A stretch of DNA of 64,000 nucleotides from an uncultured Opitutales bacterium (GTDB lineage: Bacteria > Verrucomicrobiota > Verrucomicrobiia > Opitutales > UBA953): positions 1 through 64,000 of the forward strand of contig CAKUQY010000005.1 in the NCBI GenBank assembly GCA_934675585.1, written 5' to 3'. Shown one piece after another: positions 54,566 through 63,982 of this stretch. Positions within the stretch are counted from its first letter, which is position 1. Each line of letters begins with the position of its first letter. The notes under the pieces are model-generated. The model saw nothing but the letters and a program-made list of their open reading frames with translations. It was not told the origin of the DNA and ran no database searches. A program made the position numbers and the translations under genes.

Positions 54566-55291
54566 ATGAAAATTCACATCAATGGATACAAGGGCCGCAT
54601 GGGCCAAGCAATTATTGCCGCCGCAGAGTTGGCGGGAACGCAAATTTCAGGAAAAACCGACGCGGGCGACGATTTCGTTCCCGAAATTTCCAAAGCGGAC
54701 GCGGTGATCGATTTTTCTTTTCACGCGGTAACGCCGATTTTAGCGCAAGCGTGCGCGGCGGCGGGAACGCCACTCGTGATTGGCACAACAGGCCACAGTG
54801 CCGAAGAACGCGCAATTATCGAAGAAGCCGCCAAAAAAATTCCAATCGTTTGGGCGGGCAATTATTCGGTTGGCGTAAATGTTTTAAATTGGCTCGTTGG
54901 CAAAGCCGCACAATTGCTCGATAGCAGCTTTGAAGTTGAGCTCGTCGAAATGCACCACCATCACAAAAAAGACGCGCCTTCGGGAACGGCAGAAAAATTG
55001 CTCAAAATCATCGAAGCGGCGCGCAAACAAGACCGCAGCGTTGAAAAACACGGTCGCTCGGGCGTGATTGGCGAGCGTTCCCGCGAAGAAATTGGCGTTC
55101 ACGCATTGCGCGGCGGCTCGGTTGTTGGCGACCACACCGTCATTTTTGCAGGCGAAGGCGAACGCGTTGAATTGACGCACAAAGCAGAATCGCGCGCGAT
55201 TTTTGCAAACGGCGCCGTGCATGCAGCATCGTGGGTTGTCGGAAAAGCCCCCGCAATTTACGGCATGGAAGACGTTCTTGGCTTGAAATAA
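54566..55291 (+). CDS. dapB: 4-hydroxy-tetrahydrodipicolinate reductase
   Basis: A 241-residue protein. NAD(P)H-binding INGYKGRMGQAI, GTTGHS, the substrate site VELVEMHHHHKKDAPSGTA and GGSVVGDHTVIF. It makes tetrahydrodipicolinate for diaminopimelate and lysine (EC 1.17.1.8). First gene of a plus-strand run with the LPS fusion one base downstream. Confidence 0.97.
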   Translation: MKIHINGYKGRMGQAIIAAAELAGTQISGKTDAGDDFVPEISKADAVIDFSFHAVTPILAQACAAAGTPLVIGTTGHSAEERAIIEEAAKKIPIVWAGNYSVGVNVLNWLVGKAAQLLDSSFEVELVEMHHHHKKDAPSGTAEKLLKIIEAARKQDRSVEKHGRSGVIGERSREEIGVHALRGGSVVGDHTVIFAGEGERVELTHKAESRAIFANGAVHAASWVVGKAPAIYGMEDVLGLK

Positions 55292-55292
55292 A

Positions 55293-57176
55293 ATGTTGGC
55301 GCTCATCAAAATTTTGGGATTTTTACTTTCGCTTTTGCCACGATTTGTAATTCGTTGGATTTGCGTGAGCATCGCGCATTTGTTGTTTGCAATTATGCCC
55401 AAACGCAAATGCGTAACAATCAACAATCTCAGCCATTTTGATGAAACTTTAAGCGAAAAAGAATTGCACGCGCTCGCGCTCGAATCGGCGGCGCGCACGA
55501 TTGAAATGGGAATTTTTGCACTCGTTTCGCCATTTTATTCTGCCAAAAAAATTCGCAAACTTTACCAATTTGACACGACGCTGCTCGACAAAGTCGTCGC
55601 CGAAAAAAAAGCGCTCGTCATCGGCGTGCCGCATTTTTCGCAAATGGAAGTACTGACGGCGGTAAAACTGTTTTCAAAATCCCCCGCAGAAAAAACCGAA
55701 ATCGGCACGTTTTACCGTCCATTCAAATCAAAAGCCATTGAAAAATGGGTGAAAACTTCGCGGGAACGCTTTGGCATGAAGCTGCTTTCCCGTAAAGCCG
55801 GGCTCGTGCAAGCCAAACATTTTTTGAATAGCGGGAACGTTGTTGTTGTGCTCTTTGATCAAAGCCCGGGCGCGCGTCGCGGAGCCGTTTCGCTTTTTGA
55901 CCAACGCGTAACGACCAACAGCGAATTGGCGGGAACGCTCGCCGCCAACAAACAAGCCCAACTTTGCGTGGTTTATTGCGAGCGCAACGACGTTTTTAGC
56001 GGCACGATTCATTTTGAAATTATCAATTCTAAAAATCCAAGCGACGCGCTCGCCAACACTTGCGCGCTCAACGATTGGCTGCTCGCCAAAATGCGTTCCC
56101 GCAAAAATCTTTGTGCCGATTGGCTTTGGTTGCACGATCGTTTCAAAGGTTTTGACACATTTTTTAAAGAACACAAAAAAAATCATTTGCCGCAAACGCT
56201 CGATTATTACGGCTTAAAAACGCTCCCGAAAAAATTCCGCTTGTGGATTCGCCTGCCCAATTGGCTCGGCGACATCGTCATGGCGTTCCCGCTCATTCAA
56301 ACCTTGCGACGGGAACGTCCAGACGCAGAAATTACGCTGATTGCGCGCAAACATTTTTTGCCGATGCTCGAACAATTGGGCGTTGGCGACCAGCTCATCG
56401 CGCTCCCGCCCAAAGGAAAAGGTTATTACAAATTTTGCTACAAGTTGCGGGAACGCCATCCTGACACGCTCTTGCTTTTTACCAATTCTTTACGCAGCGA
56501 TATTGAAGCTTGGCTCATCAACGCCAAAGCAACTTTTGGCATGGTGCGCAACAGCTATCCGCGCCCATTGCTCGAACGCGGCTGGCGCGTTCCCGCGACG
56601 CTCGATTTAACAAAAAACCACCAAACGCGCGTTTGGGAAATGTGGTTTAAAAGTTTTGAACTCCGCGCGCCGCTTGATTTGTCGCCGCTCCCGCTCGCGG
56701 TTGAAAAACAATTCCGCATCGGTTTAATTTGTGGCACAGAAAATTCGCCCGAAAAACGCTGGCCAATTGAGCGCTGGCGGGAACTCATTGCGCAATTGCT
56801 CACAAAATATCCAACGCTCGAAATTTATCTTTTTGGCACAGCCAAAGACGGCGCAATCACCGCGCAAGTCGCGCAAAACCAACCCGCCAATGTTATCGAC
56901 CGCGCCGGAAAAACCGATTTGCCAACTTATATGCGCGAGCTTTCATCTTGCCGCGCAATTGCTTGCAACGACACGGGCGGCATGCACCTCGCAAATATGC
57001 TCGGCGTTCCCGTGGCTGTCGTTTTTGGACCAACAAATCCTGTTCGCACCGGGCCGATTTTTGACGCGCCAAAATTTATTTTGCAACCCGAAAATTGTCC
57101 GCCAACAGGTGGCATGGATATTTCGCGCGTTCCCGCAAGCCGCGTTTTAGACGCGCTCGCGACGCAATTACAATAA
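55293..57176 (+). CDS. LpxL-type acyltransferase fused to GT9 heptosyltransferase
   Basis: A 627-residue bifunctional LPS protein. Residues 1-~300 form an LpxL/HtrB lipid A late acyltransferase: N-terminal membrane helix, VPHFSQME (HX4E, His114), then VLFDQSPGARRG. Residues ~316-627 form a complete GT9: LPNWLGDIVMAFPLIQTLR, RPLLERGWR, GTENSPEKRWP and the CNDTGGMHLANMLGVPVAVVFGPTNPVRTGP donor block of WaaF type. In most Gram-negatives these are separate proteins. The start is one base after dapB. Secondary acylation and heptose addition on one chain is inferred. Confidence 0.88.
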   Translation: MLALIKILGFLLSLLPRFVIRWICVSIAHLLFAIMPKRKCVTINNLSHFDETLSEKELHALALESAARTIEMGIFALVSPFYSAKKIRKLYQFDTTLLDKVVAEKKALVIGVPHFSQMEVLTAVKLFSKSPAEKTEIGTFYRPFKSKAIEKWVKTSRERFGMKLLSRKAGLVQAKHFLNSGNVVVVLFDQSPGARRGAVSLFDQRVTTNSELAGTLAANKQAQLCVVYCERNDVFSGTIHFEIINSKNPSDALANTCALNDWLLAKMRSRKNLCADWLWLHDRFKGFDTFFKEHKKNHLPQTLDYYGLKTLPKKFRLWIRLPNWLGDIVMAFPLIQTLRRERPDAEITLIARKHFLPMLEQLGVGDQLIALPPKGKGYYKFCYKLRERHPDTLLLFTNSLRSDIEAWLINAKATFGMVRNSYPRPLLERGWRVPATLDLTKNHQTRVWEMWFKSFELRAPLDLSPLPLAVEKQFRIGLICGTENSPEKRWPIERWRELIAQLLTKYPTLEIYLFGTAKDGAITAQVAQNQPANVIDRAGKTDLPTYMRELSSCRAIACNDTGGMHLANMLGVPVAVVFGPTNPVRTGPIFDAPKFILQPENCPPTGGMDISRVPASRVLDALATQLQ

Positions 57177-57180
57177 AATT

Positions 57181-58473
57181 ATGACCACTACACAAAATCG
57201 CATTATTTGGCTCGACGTGATGCGTTGGGTCGCAATGTTTGGAATCGTTTTTTGCCACGCGGGCGATCCATTTAATTTTTCAACATCGGCGGGAACGGAT
57301 CCCGATTTTATTTGGTGGGGCGCGATTTGGGGTTCGCTCGTGCGCTATTCGGTTCCGCTTTTTGTGATGATTACGGGAGCGCTTTTGTTGCCGATTCACG
57401 AAGAAACGCTCGGCGGATTTTATAAAAAACGCATTTTGCGCGTGCTTTGGCCGTTCTTAATTTGGTCGATGGTTTATTCGCTGTTCCCGTGGCTTTCAAG
57501 CGTGCTTGCGCCAAGCGCCGAAGCCGCAAAAACCGCCATCGAAACGACGTTCCCGTACAGCACTTTTATGAACGATGGCGCGGGAGCTTCAAGCGATTTA
57601 ATCAGCGGGCTCAAACTTTGCGCGGCTTCGCTCATTTCGCTTCACAATCTTTCTTGCCACGTTTGGTACGTGTTTATGTTGATTGGACTTTATTTGTACT
57701 TGCCGATTTTTTCGGCTTGGGTCGAAAAAGCTTCGCTCAAACAAAAATACGTTTTCTTGAGCATTTGGGGCGTTTCGTTGCTTTTACCTTACGCGCGCGA
57801 ATTTCTCGCTCCCGCCACGCCGCTCGGCTTAATTCTCGGCGAATGCGATTGGAACGCGTTCGGAACGCTTTATTATTTTGCAGGATTTAACGGCTATTTG
57901 TTGCTGGGACACGTTTTGCGGGAACGCTTTACAAAATCGCCCGCGCCATTCGCAAAAACGCTCGCGTGGGCCGTTCCCGCAATCGCCATTGGTTTGGTCG
58001 CAACATTTCTCGGTTTTCTTTGGGTGCGCGCCGTTGGCGCCGTTGATAAACCCGAAATTTTCACCGCACTCGCCAACAAAAACGGCATTTGCGCTTGGAT
58101 TTGCTCGCTCGCACAAGGAGCCGACGCGGGAACGATTGCTCATTTTCAACGCGGACCAATGGTCGAATTATTTTGGCAATTTTGCTCGCTTCCTGTCGCG
58201 CTCGTTTCGGCGGGAACGTTCGCGATCATTCAACATATTCGCGTTCCCGCAGGACATTTTGCGAACTTTCTCGCCACGCTCGCAAAAATCGGTTTTGGAT
58301 TTTATTTGGTGCACTATTTATACATCGGCGTGGGCTTTGCAACGGCGGGCAAAATAGGCGTTCCCGTTTGGGCGCAAACGCCTGTTTGCGCGCTTATCAC
58401 TTTCGCGCTCACCTATTGCACGGTTTACATTTTCTACAAAATTTTGCCCTGCCGCAAAATCATTTTCGGGTAA
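57181..58473 (+). CDS. Acyltransferase 3 family membrane protein
   Basis: A 430-residue protein with ten or so helices. WLDVMRWVAMFGIVFCHAG at the N-terminus, RYSVPLFVMITGALLLP, KKRILRVLWPFLIWS and a VWYVFMLIGLYLYLPIF helix are typical of the WecH/OafA superfamily. It would acetylate a sugar of LPS or another surface glycan. It follows the LpxL-GT9 gene by four bases, which supports an LPS-modifying role. Confidence 0.85.
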   Translation: MTTTQNRIIWLDVMRWVAMFGIVFCHAGDPFNFSTSAGTDPDFIWWGAIWGSLVRYSVPLFVMITGALLLPIHEETLGGFYKKRILRVLWPFLIWSMVYSLFPWLSSVLAPSAEAAKTAIETTFPYSTFMNDGAGASSDLISGLKLCAASLISLHNLSCHVWYVFMLIGLYLYLPIFSAWVEKASLKQKYVFLSIWGVSLLLPYAREFLAPATPLGLILGECDWNAFGTLYYFAGFNGYLLLGHVLRERFTKSPAPFAKTLAWAVPAIAIGLVATFLGFLWVRAVGAVDKPEIFTALANKNGICAWICSLAQGADAGTIAHFQRGPMVELFWQFCSLPVALVSAGTFAIIQHIRVPAGHFANFLATLAKIGFGFYLVHYLYIGVGFATAGKIGVPVWAQTPVCALITFALTYCTVYIFYKILPCRKIIFG

Positions 58474-58494
58474 AAATAAATCTCAAAAATAACA

Positions 58495-58534
58495 AAACGT
58501 TCTCGCGAAAATATTTCACGGGAACGGTTTTTTA
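58495..58534. terminator. Bidirectional motif-built terminator
   Basis: CGTTCTCGCGAAAATATTTC then ACGGGAACG (58499-58527): inverted motif halves (one mismatched, CGTTCTCG) with an AAAT/ATTT inner stem. TTTTTT follows on plus and a T-rich stretch on minus. It sits between two convergent genes. Confidence 0.82.
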
Positions 58535-58798
58535 AGGATTATTTTTTAAGCGTTTTTCAAACGATTCTCGAAAGCGCGCTTCTAATTTTGCATTCTCGTA
58601 AAATCCCTGTTCCGCCATGGCTTTGCCTTCTTTTTGCGCGAGTGCTTTGTCGTAATTAATGCCGTTCAAAATGCGTTCTGCGCGGAACAGCCAAAGCTGT
58701 TGTTTCGTCGTTATCGGGAGCGCCGCGATAAATTCATAAATCGGTCCATCTGGGAATACGCACGAAGAACGTTTTTGTAGAGAATTCGTTCTTGACAT
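58532..58798 (-). CDS. Small hypothetical protein
   Basis: An 88-residue, charged, largely helical protein beginning MSRTNSLQKRSSCVFPDGP, with TTKQQLWLFRAERILNGINYDKALAQKEGKAM. No signal peptide or helix for the membrane. The family is not recognised. A terminator lies directly at its 3' end, which supports a real transcription unit. Separate from the kinase gene upstream by 75 bases. Confidence 0.6.
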   Translation of the reverse strand: MSRTNSLQKRSSCVFPDGPIYEFIAALPITTKQQLWLFRAERILNGINYDKALAQKEGKAMAEQGFYENAKLEARFRESFEKRLKNNP

Positions 58799-58873
58799 GA
58801 TAAGACCTTTCTTTTTTGGGGTATTTATATCTATTCAAAAAATAAACAAGCACATTTATTTTTGGAATTCAGT

Positions 58874-59779
58874 CTAACATATCTTTAATGTTTTCACAAG
58901 GCGATTGAGCTCGGGCAAAATGTTGCGGGAAACATATTCGAGGCGCGCGAGCGCGGGCTGGACAAACGCCAAATAGCGCAGCTTGCCCATTTTTTCAGAA
59001 AGAAAATAATACGCGCCGAGCGCTTGCATTAGCCGTTGCGCCGCCGCTTTGTAAAAAATTATTTTTACAGCTTCGGGAACGTAATTCATACGCGCGCAAT
59101 AATATTCAAAAAATACTTCGCGATCGGCGGGAACGATTTCAACATACGGATCAAACAAAAGAGAGGCAACGTCGTAAAATCCCGTTCCCGCGCGCATTCC
59201 CTGAAAATCGATAAAAACAGCGTTCCCTCCATGCCACATAATATTTTGCGATTGGCAATCGCGGTGAACAAGCTGACGCGGGAGCGCGAGCAAATCTGCG
59301 CGCAATTGCGCCAATTCATCGAGCAAACTTTTTGCGGGAATGTGATTTTGCGGGCCCACGGCATTGTCCAAAAAATAATTTTGTTCCCACAAATAATACG
59401 CGTCGTTAAAACCGTCTTGCAAAATTTCCGTTCCCGCGAGCGCGTCGAGCGGCGTTTGGTGAAGTTTTGCGAGCGAATCGAGCGCCAATTTGTAAGCCGC
59501 GCGCCAATTTTGCGTTCCCGCGGTTTGCAATTGAAACAAATCCACGCTCCCGAGATCTTCCATCACGAGTATTTTTTTTTCTCGATCGTGCAAAAAAACT
59601 TTTGGCGCGGGAACGCCGATTTTTGCGAGGAATTGCGCAATTCCCGCATACAAAAAATTTTCGTATTTGCTATCGTCGTAAACGCAAGCGATAGCGTCGC
59701 GGGAACGATAATTAACGCGAAAAAAGCGACGCGTGCCACCGCCTTTTAAAATTTCTTCGCTCGCAGAAAAATCAAACAT
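58874..59779 (-). CDS. Aminoglycoside phosphotransferase-fold sugar kinase (AmgK-like)
   Basis: A 301-residue kinase. It has an ATP-lid segment GGGTRRFFRV, ILVMEDLGSVDL hinge, catalytic loop LVHRDCQSQNIMW and metal site VFIDFQGMRAGTGFYDVASLLFDPY. The family includes AmgK, which phosphorylates anomeric MurNAc/GlcNAc in a peptidoglycan recycling route; resistance kinases are less like it. No MurU partner is adjacent, so the substrate is open. It starts 6 bases after argA. Confidence 0.78.
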   Translation of the reverse strand: MFDFSASEEILKGGGTRRFFRVNYRSRDAIACVYDDSKYENFLYAGIAQFLAKIGVPAPKVFLHDREKKILVMEDLGSVDLFQLQTAGTQNWRAAYKLALDSLAKLHQTPLDALAGTEILQDGFNDAYYLWEQNYFLDNAVGPQNHIPAKSLLDELAQLRADLLALPRQLVHRDCQSQNIMWHGGNAVFIDFQGMRAGTGFYDVASLLFDPYVEIVPADREVFFEYYCARMNYVPEAVKIIFYKAAAQRLMQALGAYYFLSEKMGKLRYLAFVQPALARLEYVSRNILPELNRLVKTLKIC

Positions 59780-59785
59780 TGCGAC

Positions 59786-61084
59786 TTACAAATGTTTAAT
59801 CAACGCTTTAGAATTACGGCCGTTGCTTTTAACTTCAGCAAGGCGCGTCGCAGGCAAATCTTTGGGTTGTGCATCAACAAAACCGCAAACGCTGTGGAAA
59901 AATCCGTAAGTTTGCGTCGTAAAAATGATGAGCGATTTTGCTCCGCGTTCCCGCGCCTGCATTTCTGCGAACGCGATTAATTTACTGCCAACGCCGCGAT
60001 CTTGATAAAATGGTTGCACGTAAACGCTGCAAAGTTCGAGCGTTTTAGGCGCGTCTTCAAATTTGCGCAAACACGCGCAACCGATGATCGTGCCGTCAAT
60101 TTCGTAAACAAAATAATCTTCCCAATGCTCTTCGATGTGGCAAAGTTTGCGTTGCACAAGACTTTGATTGCGCACGGCATTTTTGGTGATGGCATAAATT
60201 GCGGACGCGTCTTTTTTCTTTGCCCAGCGAATTGAATCGTATTCGTTGGCGTGAATCATCGTTCCCGTGCCCACTTTGTCAAAAATTTCCGCGAGCAAGC
60301 CGCCATTGCGCCGTCCGTCGAGAATGTGAGCGCGCACGATTCCCTGTTCGAGCGCGGCGACCGCAAACTGCGCCTTCCCGCGAACGCGGTCTTCCATTTT
60401 TACTGTTTTGCTTTTTAAAACTTGTTTGACATCTTGAAGATTTAAATTAATTTTCAACTCGCCATCAATTTCAAGCCCGTTAAACGGCGAAAGATAAATC
60501 AATTTTGACGCGCCGAGCGCGACTGCCAAATCTGCGGCGACCGAATCACTATTCGCGCGCAAGGAAACGCCGTCGCGATCGCAAATGATTGGCGTTACTA
60601 ACGGGATAATGCCTTGCGCGAGCAATGATTTAATGAGCGGAACATCGATTTTTTCGACTTTTCCCGTCAATTGCATATCGATGCCGCCAATGACACCAAC
60701 TTGTGTTGCGCGAATCGCGTTAGTAATTGCGCATTTTAAATTCGCGTGCGTCAGCCCTTCGATAATTGATTGCGAAACGAGCCCGACTGCTTCGCGCGCG
60801 AGCGTCATTGTCAGCTCGTCGGTGCGCCCTTCGCCATAAACGTCGCTCACTTCTAATTTGCGCGCTTTTGCCATTTCGCGCATTTGCTGGCCGATCCCGT
60901 GAACAATAACGACATTGATGTTTAGACTGCGCAAAACGGCGATGTCGAGCACTAAATTTTCAAAATTTTCGCCTGCGACAATCGAACCATCAATCGCGAC
61001 CACAAAGGTGTGATCGCGAAACATCGGCACGTATTTCAAAATGCCGCGCAAGTCTGTCGGTTTTAAACTACGAGAATCTTCCAT
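59786..61084 (-). CDS. argA: Amino-acid N-acetyltransferase (N-acetylglutamate synthase)
   Basis: A 432-residue protein with the ArgA plan: an amino-acid kinase-like domain (1-~285; FVVAIDGSIVAG, VIVHGIGQQ, LRANSDSVAADLAVALGA) and a C-terminal GNAT domain (LELCSVYVQPFYQDRGVGSKLIAFAE). It makes N-acetyl-L-glutamate from Glu and acetyl-CoA (EC 2.3.1.1), first step to arginine; the kinase-like domain is the likely Arg feedback site. It lies between secDF and the AmgK-like gene on the same strand. Confidence 0.95.
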   Translation of the reverse strand: MEDSRSLKPTDLRGILKYVPMFRDHTFVVAIDGSIVAGENFENLVLDIAVLRSLNINVVIVHGIGQQMREMAKARKLEVSDVYGEGRTDELTMTLAREAVGLVSQSIIEGLTHANLKCAITNAIRATQVGVIGGIDMQLTGKVEKIDVPLIKSLLAQGIIPLVTPIICDRDGVSLRANSDSVAADLAVALGASKLIYLSPFNGLEIDGELKINLNLQDVKQVLKSKTVKMEDRVRGKAQFAVAALEQGIVRAHILDGRRNGGLLAEIFDKVGTGTMIHANEYDSIRWAKKKDASAIYAITKNAVRNQSLVQRKLCHIEEHWEDYFVYEIDGTIIGCACLRKFEDAPKTLELCSVYVQPFYQDRGVGSKLIAFAEMQARERGAKSLIIFTTQTYGFFHSVCGFVDAQPKDLPATRLAEVKSNGRNSKALIKHL

Positions 61085-61120
61085 AATTATAAAACAAAGA
61101 TTGCGCGCGGGAACGCAAGT

Positions 61121-63913
61121 TTATTCGTGAGTTTCCAACTCGTTTGCTTCCCACGCGTGATGATATTCTTTTTCGCCCTCTTCAGCAGCAGTGCGGCTTC
61201 CTTTATGCCACCAATAGAAAATCGGCGAAGCGATATAAATGGACGAGAATGTGCCGACAATCACGCCGACCACAAAAACTTTTCCGTATTCCGCCACATC
61301 GCCAGCGCCAAAGTAAGCCAGCGAAAGCGCGGTCAAAAACGTCGTAACCGAAGTAATCAACGTGCGCGGGAGCGTGTTGTTGATCGCGAAATCAATCAAT
61401 TCACCCAAAGACATTTTCGTATGCAACACCAATTCCTCGCGAATGCGGTCGAACACGACGATCGTGTCGTTGATCGAATAGCCCGCGACCATCAGCAACG
61501 CGGCAATCATCGAGGCAGAAAGCTGTCCGCCAAACGCCAAATAAACGCCCGTCACGAAAATAATGTCGTGCAACGTCGAAAGGAACGCAGAAACGCCGAA
61601 ACCGATATCAAAACGCAAAGCGACGTAAACCGCGATGCCAAAGAGCGCGACAATCAACGCGACAATCGTCATGTTAATCAGCTGTTCGCTCACGGTCGCG
61701 CCGACGGCCTGTTTGCCGACAACAATGTCGTCGATCGTTTCCGCCGTTCCCGCGAAGAGTTCGGGATACGTCTTCAAAAGTGCCGTGCAAACCTTATCGA
61801 CATTTGAAAATTCGCCCTGCGACGGATCTTCGGTCAACGAGCATTCAATTGAAAGCGTTTTTTCCTCCGCGCCCACGCGTTGCTGATACATCGCTGTCGT
61901 TTCGGGAACGCCGACGGATTCTGCAACGGCTTGGATTTCGCCCACGCCAACTTTCGCCTGAATCGCCTCATCCTGAACAATTCGCAAGGTAACCGATTCG
62001 CCGCCCTTGAAATCTTTGCCCAGACAATCATCGCCGCGAATCGCGACCGCGCCAAATGAAACCACCGCCAGCAACGCAACGACAAGAAGCGAAAGCTTCC
62101 AGCGCGCCATAAATTTAAAGTTGAATTCACAATCGATTTTGACACCGAAAATATTATTCAGCCAGCCGCGTTCGACCAAAAATTCCTGAACGCCGCGGCA
62201 GAACACGAGCGTCGAGAAAAGCGTGGTGCCGATACCGATCGCGAGCGTGTAGCCGAAACCGCGAACCGAACCCGTTCCCAAGAAAATCAAAACAACCGCG
62301 ACCATCAGCGTCGTCAGCTGCGAGTCCAAAATCGTAACAAACGCGCGATCGTAGCCTAACTGAACCGCCGTGCGCATCGACTTTCCCGCGCGAAGTTCCT
62401 CGCGGATACGCTCGAACACCAAAACGTTAGAGTCCACCGCCATACCCACGGTCAAAACAAACGCGGCGATACCTGGTAAGGTAAGCGTCGCGCCCAAGGC
62501 ACACTGAATGCCGAACAGCATAACGATGTTGAGCGCGATACCGATGACCGCGACCACGCCGCCAAGCAAATAAAATGAAACCACAAACAAAATCGTTCCG
62601 ATCACGCCGACGATCGACGCGTTGATCGACTGGGCTTGCGCGTCTTTCGCGAGCGACGCGCCCACATTGGTCATGTCCTGCAATTCGAGCGGGAACTCCA
62701 ACGGATTGTTGAGCGCGTTCGCGAGCTCGGTCGCTTCTTTGCGGTCAAAATTGCCCGTGATTTGCGCGCCGCCGCCGTAAATACCGGTTTTTTTGCCGCC
62801 AGCGGAAGCGTTGATCGTGGGCGCACTCATCAATTTTCCGTCGAGAACAATCGCAAAACGTCCGTTCGTTCCCGTCGCGTTGTCGATATCCGCAATACGC
62901 TGCGTGATGTCGCCGAAAATTTTTCCGCCATCGCTCGTAAACGAAATGCTGACCATCAGCGAAAGTCCGTCGGGAGAAACCGGCTCGGCGTGCTTGACAA
63001 TCGCTCCCGTCGCGTCTGGAGCTTTTTTAACATAAATTGGGAAACGGCTCACTTCGCCCGTTTTTTTATCGACATATTCATCGTAAAGCACTTCGTAGGC
63101 GGCGACCGGCGAAGCGGCTTCGCGCGGATTTTCGCGCAAGGAAACGATCGTTCCCTCTTTCGTTCCCGCCGCAGGTGTCAAATAACGGTGAACCGTGCGG
63201 AATTCCAGTTTTGCCGGCTTTTTAAGAGAATTGATCGCCTCGGGATTGTTGGCGGTATCTTCGCCCGGCAATTGAATTTCAATCGCGTCAGCACCGACGG
63301 GACGAATCACCGCTTCGCTCACGCCAAAAGCGTTTACGCGCTGGGTCATCACATCGATCGCCTGGTTAAGCTGGGAAAGTTTTTCCGTGGCGCGCGCCTT
63401 GGCTTCTTTTTTCAAAACGGCCCGCTCTTCGTCGGTTTTCGCTTTCGCCATCGCGCGTCTGTCCGCGTCCGCGGATTCTGGATTAACGCGAAGCGTGAAC
63501 GCCACGCCGCCTTGGAGGTCGAGCCCGAGTTTAACTTTTCCCTGCGAACGCCGCAAAAACTCCTGCATCAGCATATTGTTTTTCTTCTCGACGTTGGGCT
63601 CGCGCACCATTTTCAAATGCGGGAAAAACTGATTGTGCAGATCGACAACTTCGCCGCTTTTGCCTTTGCCCGCGGCGATGTCCTTGATTGCGGCATAAGG
63701 CGTAGGAGATTTGGCTTCGGCGGGAACGGAGTCGTCGCGGTAATTGGAAACGCGCTCGTCGGCTTCGGCGAGCAGTTCCTTAAAGCCGTCATTGTCGGCG
63801 CTCACCTGCGCGGCAATGTAGTCCCGAAACGGAATGCTCTGCAACGGCAACATATTAAAAATCGCGTAAGCCAACGCCAACGCGGAAACCAATAATCTCC
63901 AAAATGTTTTCAT
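61121..63913 (-). CDS. secDF: SecDF protein-export fusion
   Basis: A 930-residue fusion. The SecD half (1-~610) has an N-terminal helix, LGLDLQGGVAFTLRV, a large periplasmic domain, then DFDR-type helices with FVLTVGMAVDSNVLVFERIREELRAGKS. The SecF half (~620-930) has its own helix, GKDFKGGESVTLRI and MVAGYSINDTIVVFDRIREE. It uses the proton gradient to pull proteins out of SecYEG. SecD and SecF are separate in many bacteria; fused forms occur in Bacillus and Bacteroidota. The motif is sparse here. Confidence 0.97.
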   Translation of the reverse strand: MKTFWRLLVSALALAYAIFNMLPLQSIPFRDYIAAQVSADNDGFKELLAEADERVSNYRDDSVPAEAKSPTPYAAIKDIAAGKGKSGEVVDLHNQFFPHLKMVREPNVEKKNNMLMQEFLRRSQGKVKLGLDLQGGVAFTLRVNPESADADRRAMAKAKTDEERAVLKKEAKARATEKLSQLNQAIDVMTQRVNAFGVSEAVIRPVGADAIEIQLPGEDTANNPEAINSLKKPAKLEFRTVHRYLTPAAGTKEGTIVSLRENPREAASPVAAYEVLYDEYVDKKTGEVSRFPIYVKKAPDATGAIVKHAEPVSPDGLSLMVSISFTSDGGKIFGDITQRIADIDNATGTNGRFAIVLDGKLMSAPTINASAGGKKTGIYGGGAQITGNFDRKEATELANALNNPLEFPLELQDMTNVGASLAKDAQAQSINASIVGVIGTILFVVSFYLLGGVVAVIGIALNIVMLFGIQCALGATLTLPGIAAFVLTVGMAVDSNVLVFERIREELRAGKSMRTAVQLGYDRAFVTILDSQLTTLMVAVVLIFLGTGSVRGFGYTLAIGIGTTLFSTLVFCRGVQEFLVERGWLNNIFGVKIDCEFNFKFMARWKLSLLVVALLAVVSFGAVAIRGDDCLGKDFKGGESVTLRIVQDEAIQAKVGVGEIQAVAESVGVPETTAMYQQRVGAEEKTLSIECSLTEDPSQGEFSNVDKVCTALLKTYPELFAGTAETIDDIVVGKQAVGATVSEQLINMTIVALIVALFGIAVYVALRFDIGFGVSAFLSTLHDIIFVTGVYLAFGGQLSASMIAALLMVAGYSINDTIVVFDRIREELVLHTKMSLGELIDFAINNTLPRTLITSVTTFLTALSLAYFGAGDVAEYGKVFVVGVIVGTFSSIYIASPIFYWWHKGSRTAAEEGEKEYHHAWEANELETHE

Positions 63914-63949
63914 TTTCTAAATCTTCAAAATTCCTTTTTTTTAATGCGC

Positions 63950-63982
63950 AAAACCCGTTCCCGCAAAACGGGAACGGTTTTA
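63950..63982. terminator. Motif-built intrinsic terminator
   Basis: CCGTTCCCGCAAAACGGGAA closing with CGG (63955-63977): perfect 9-bp stem of two inverted motif halves and a short GCAAAA loop, followed by TTTT on plus and GTTTT on minus. It is upstream of secDF, so it ends a minus-strand gene beyond the window or a plus-strand transcript. Confidence 0.78.
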
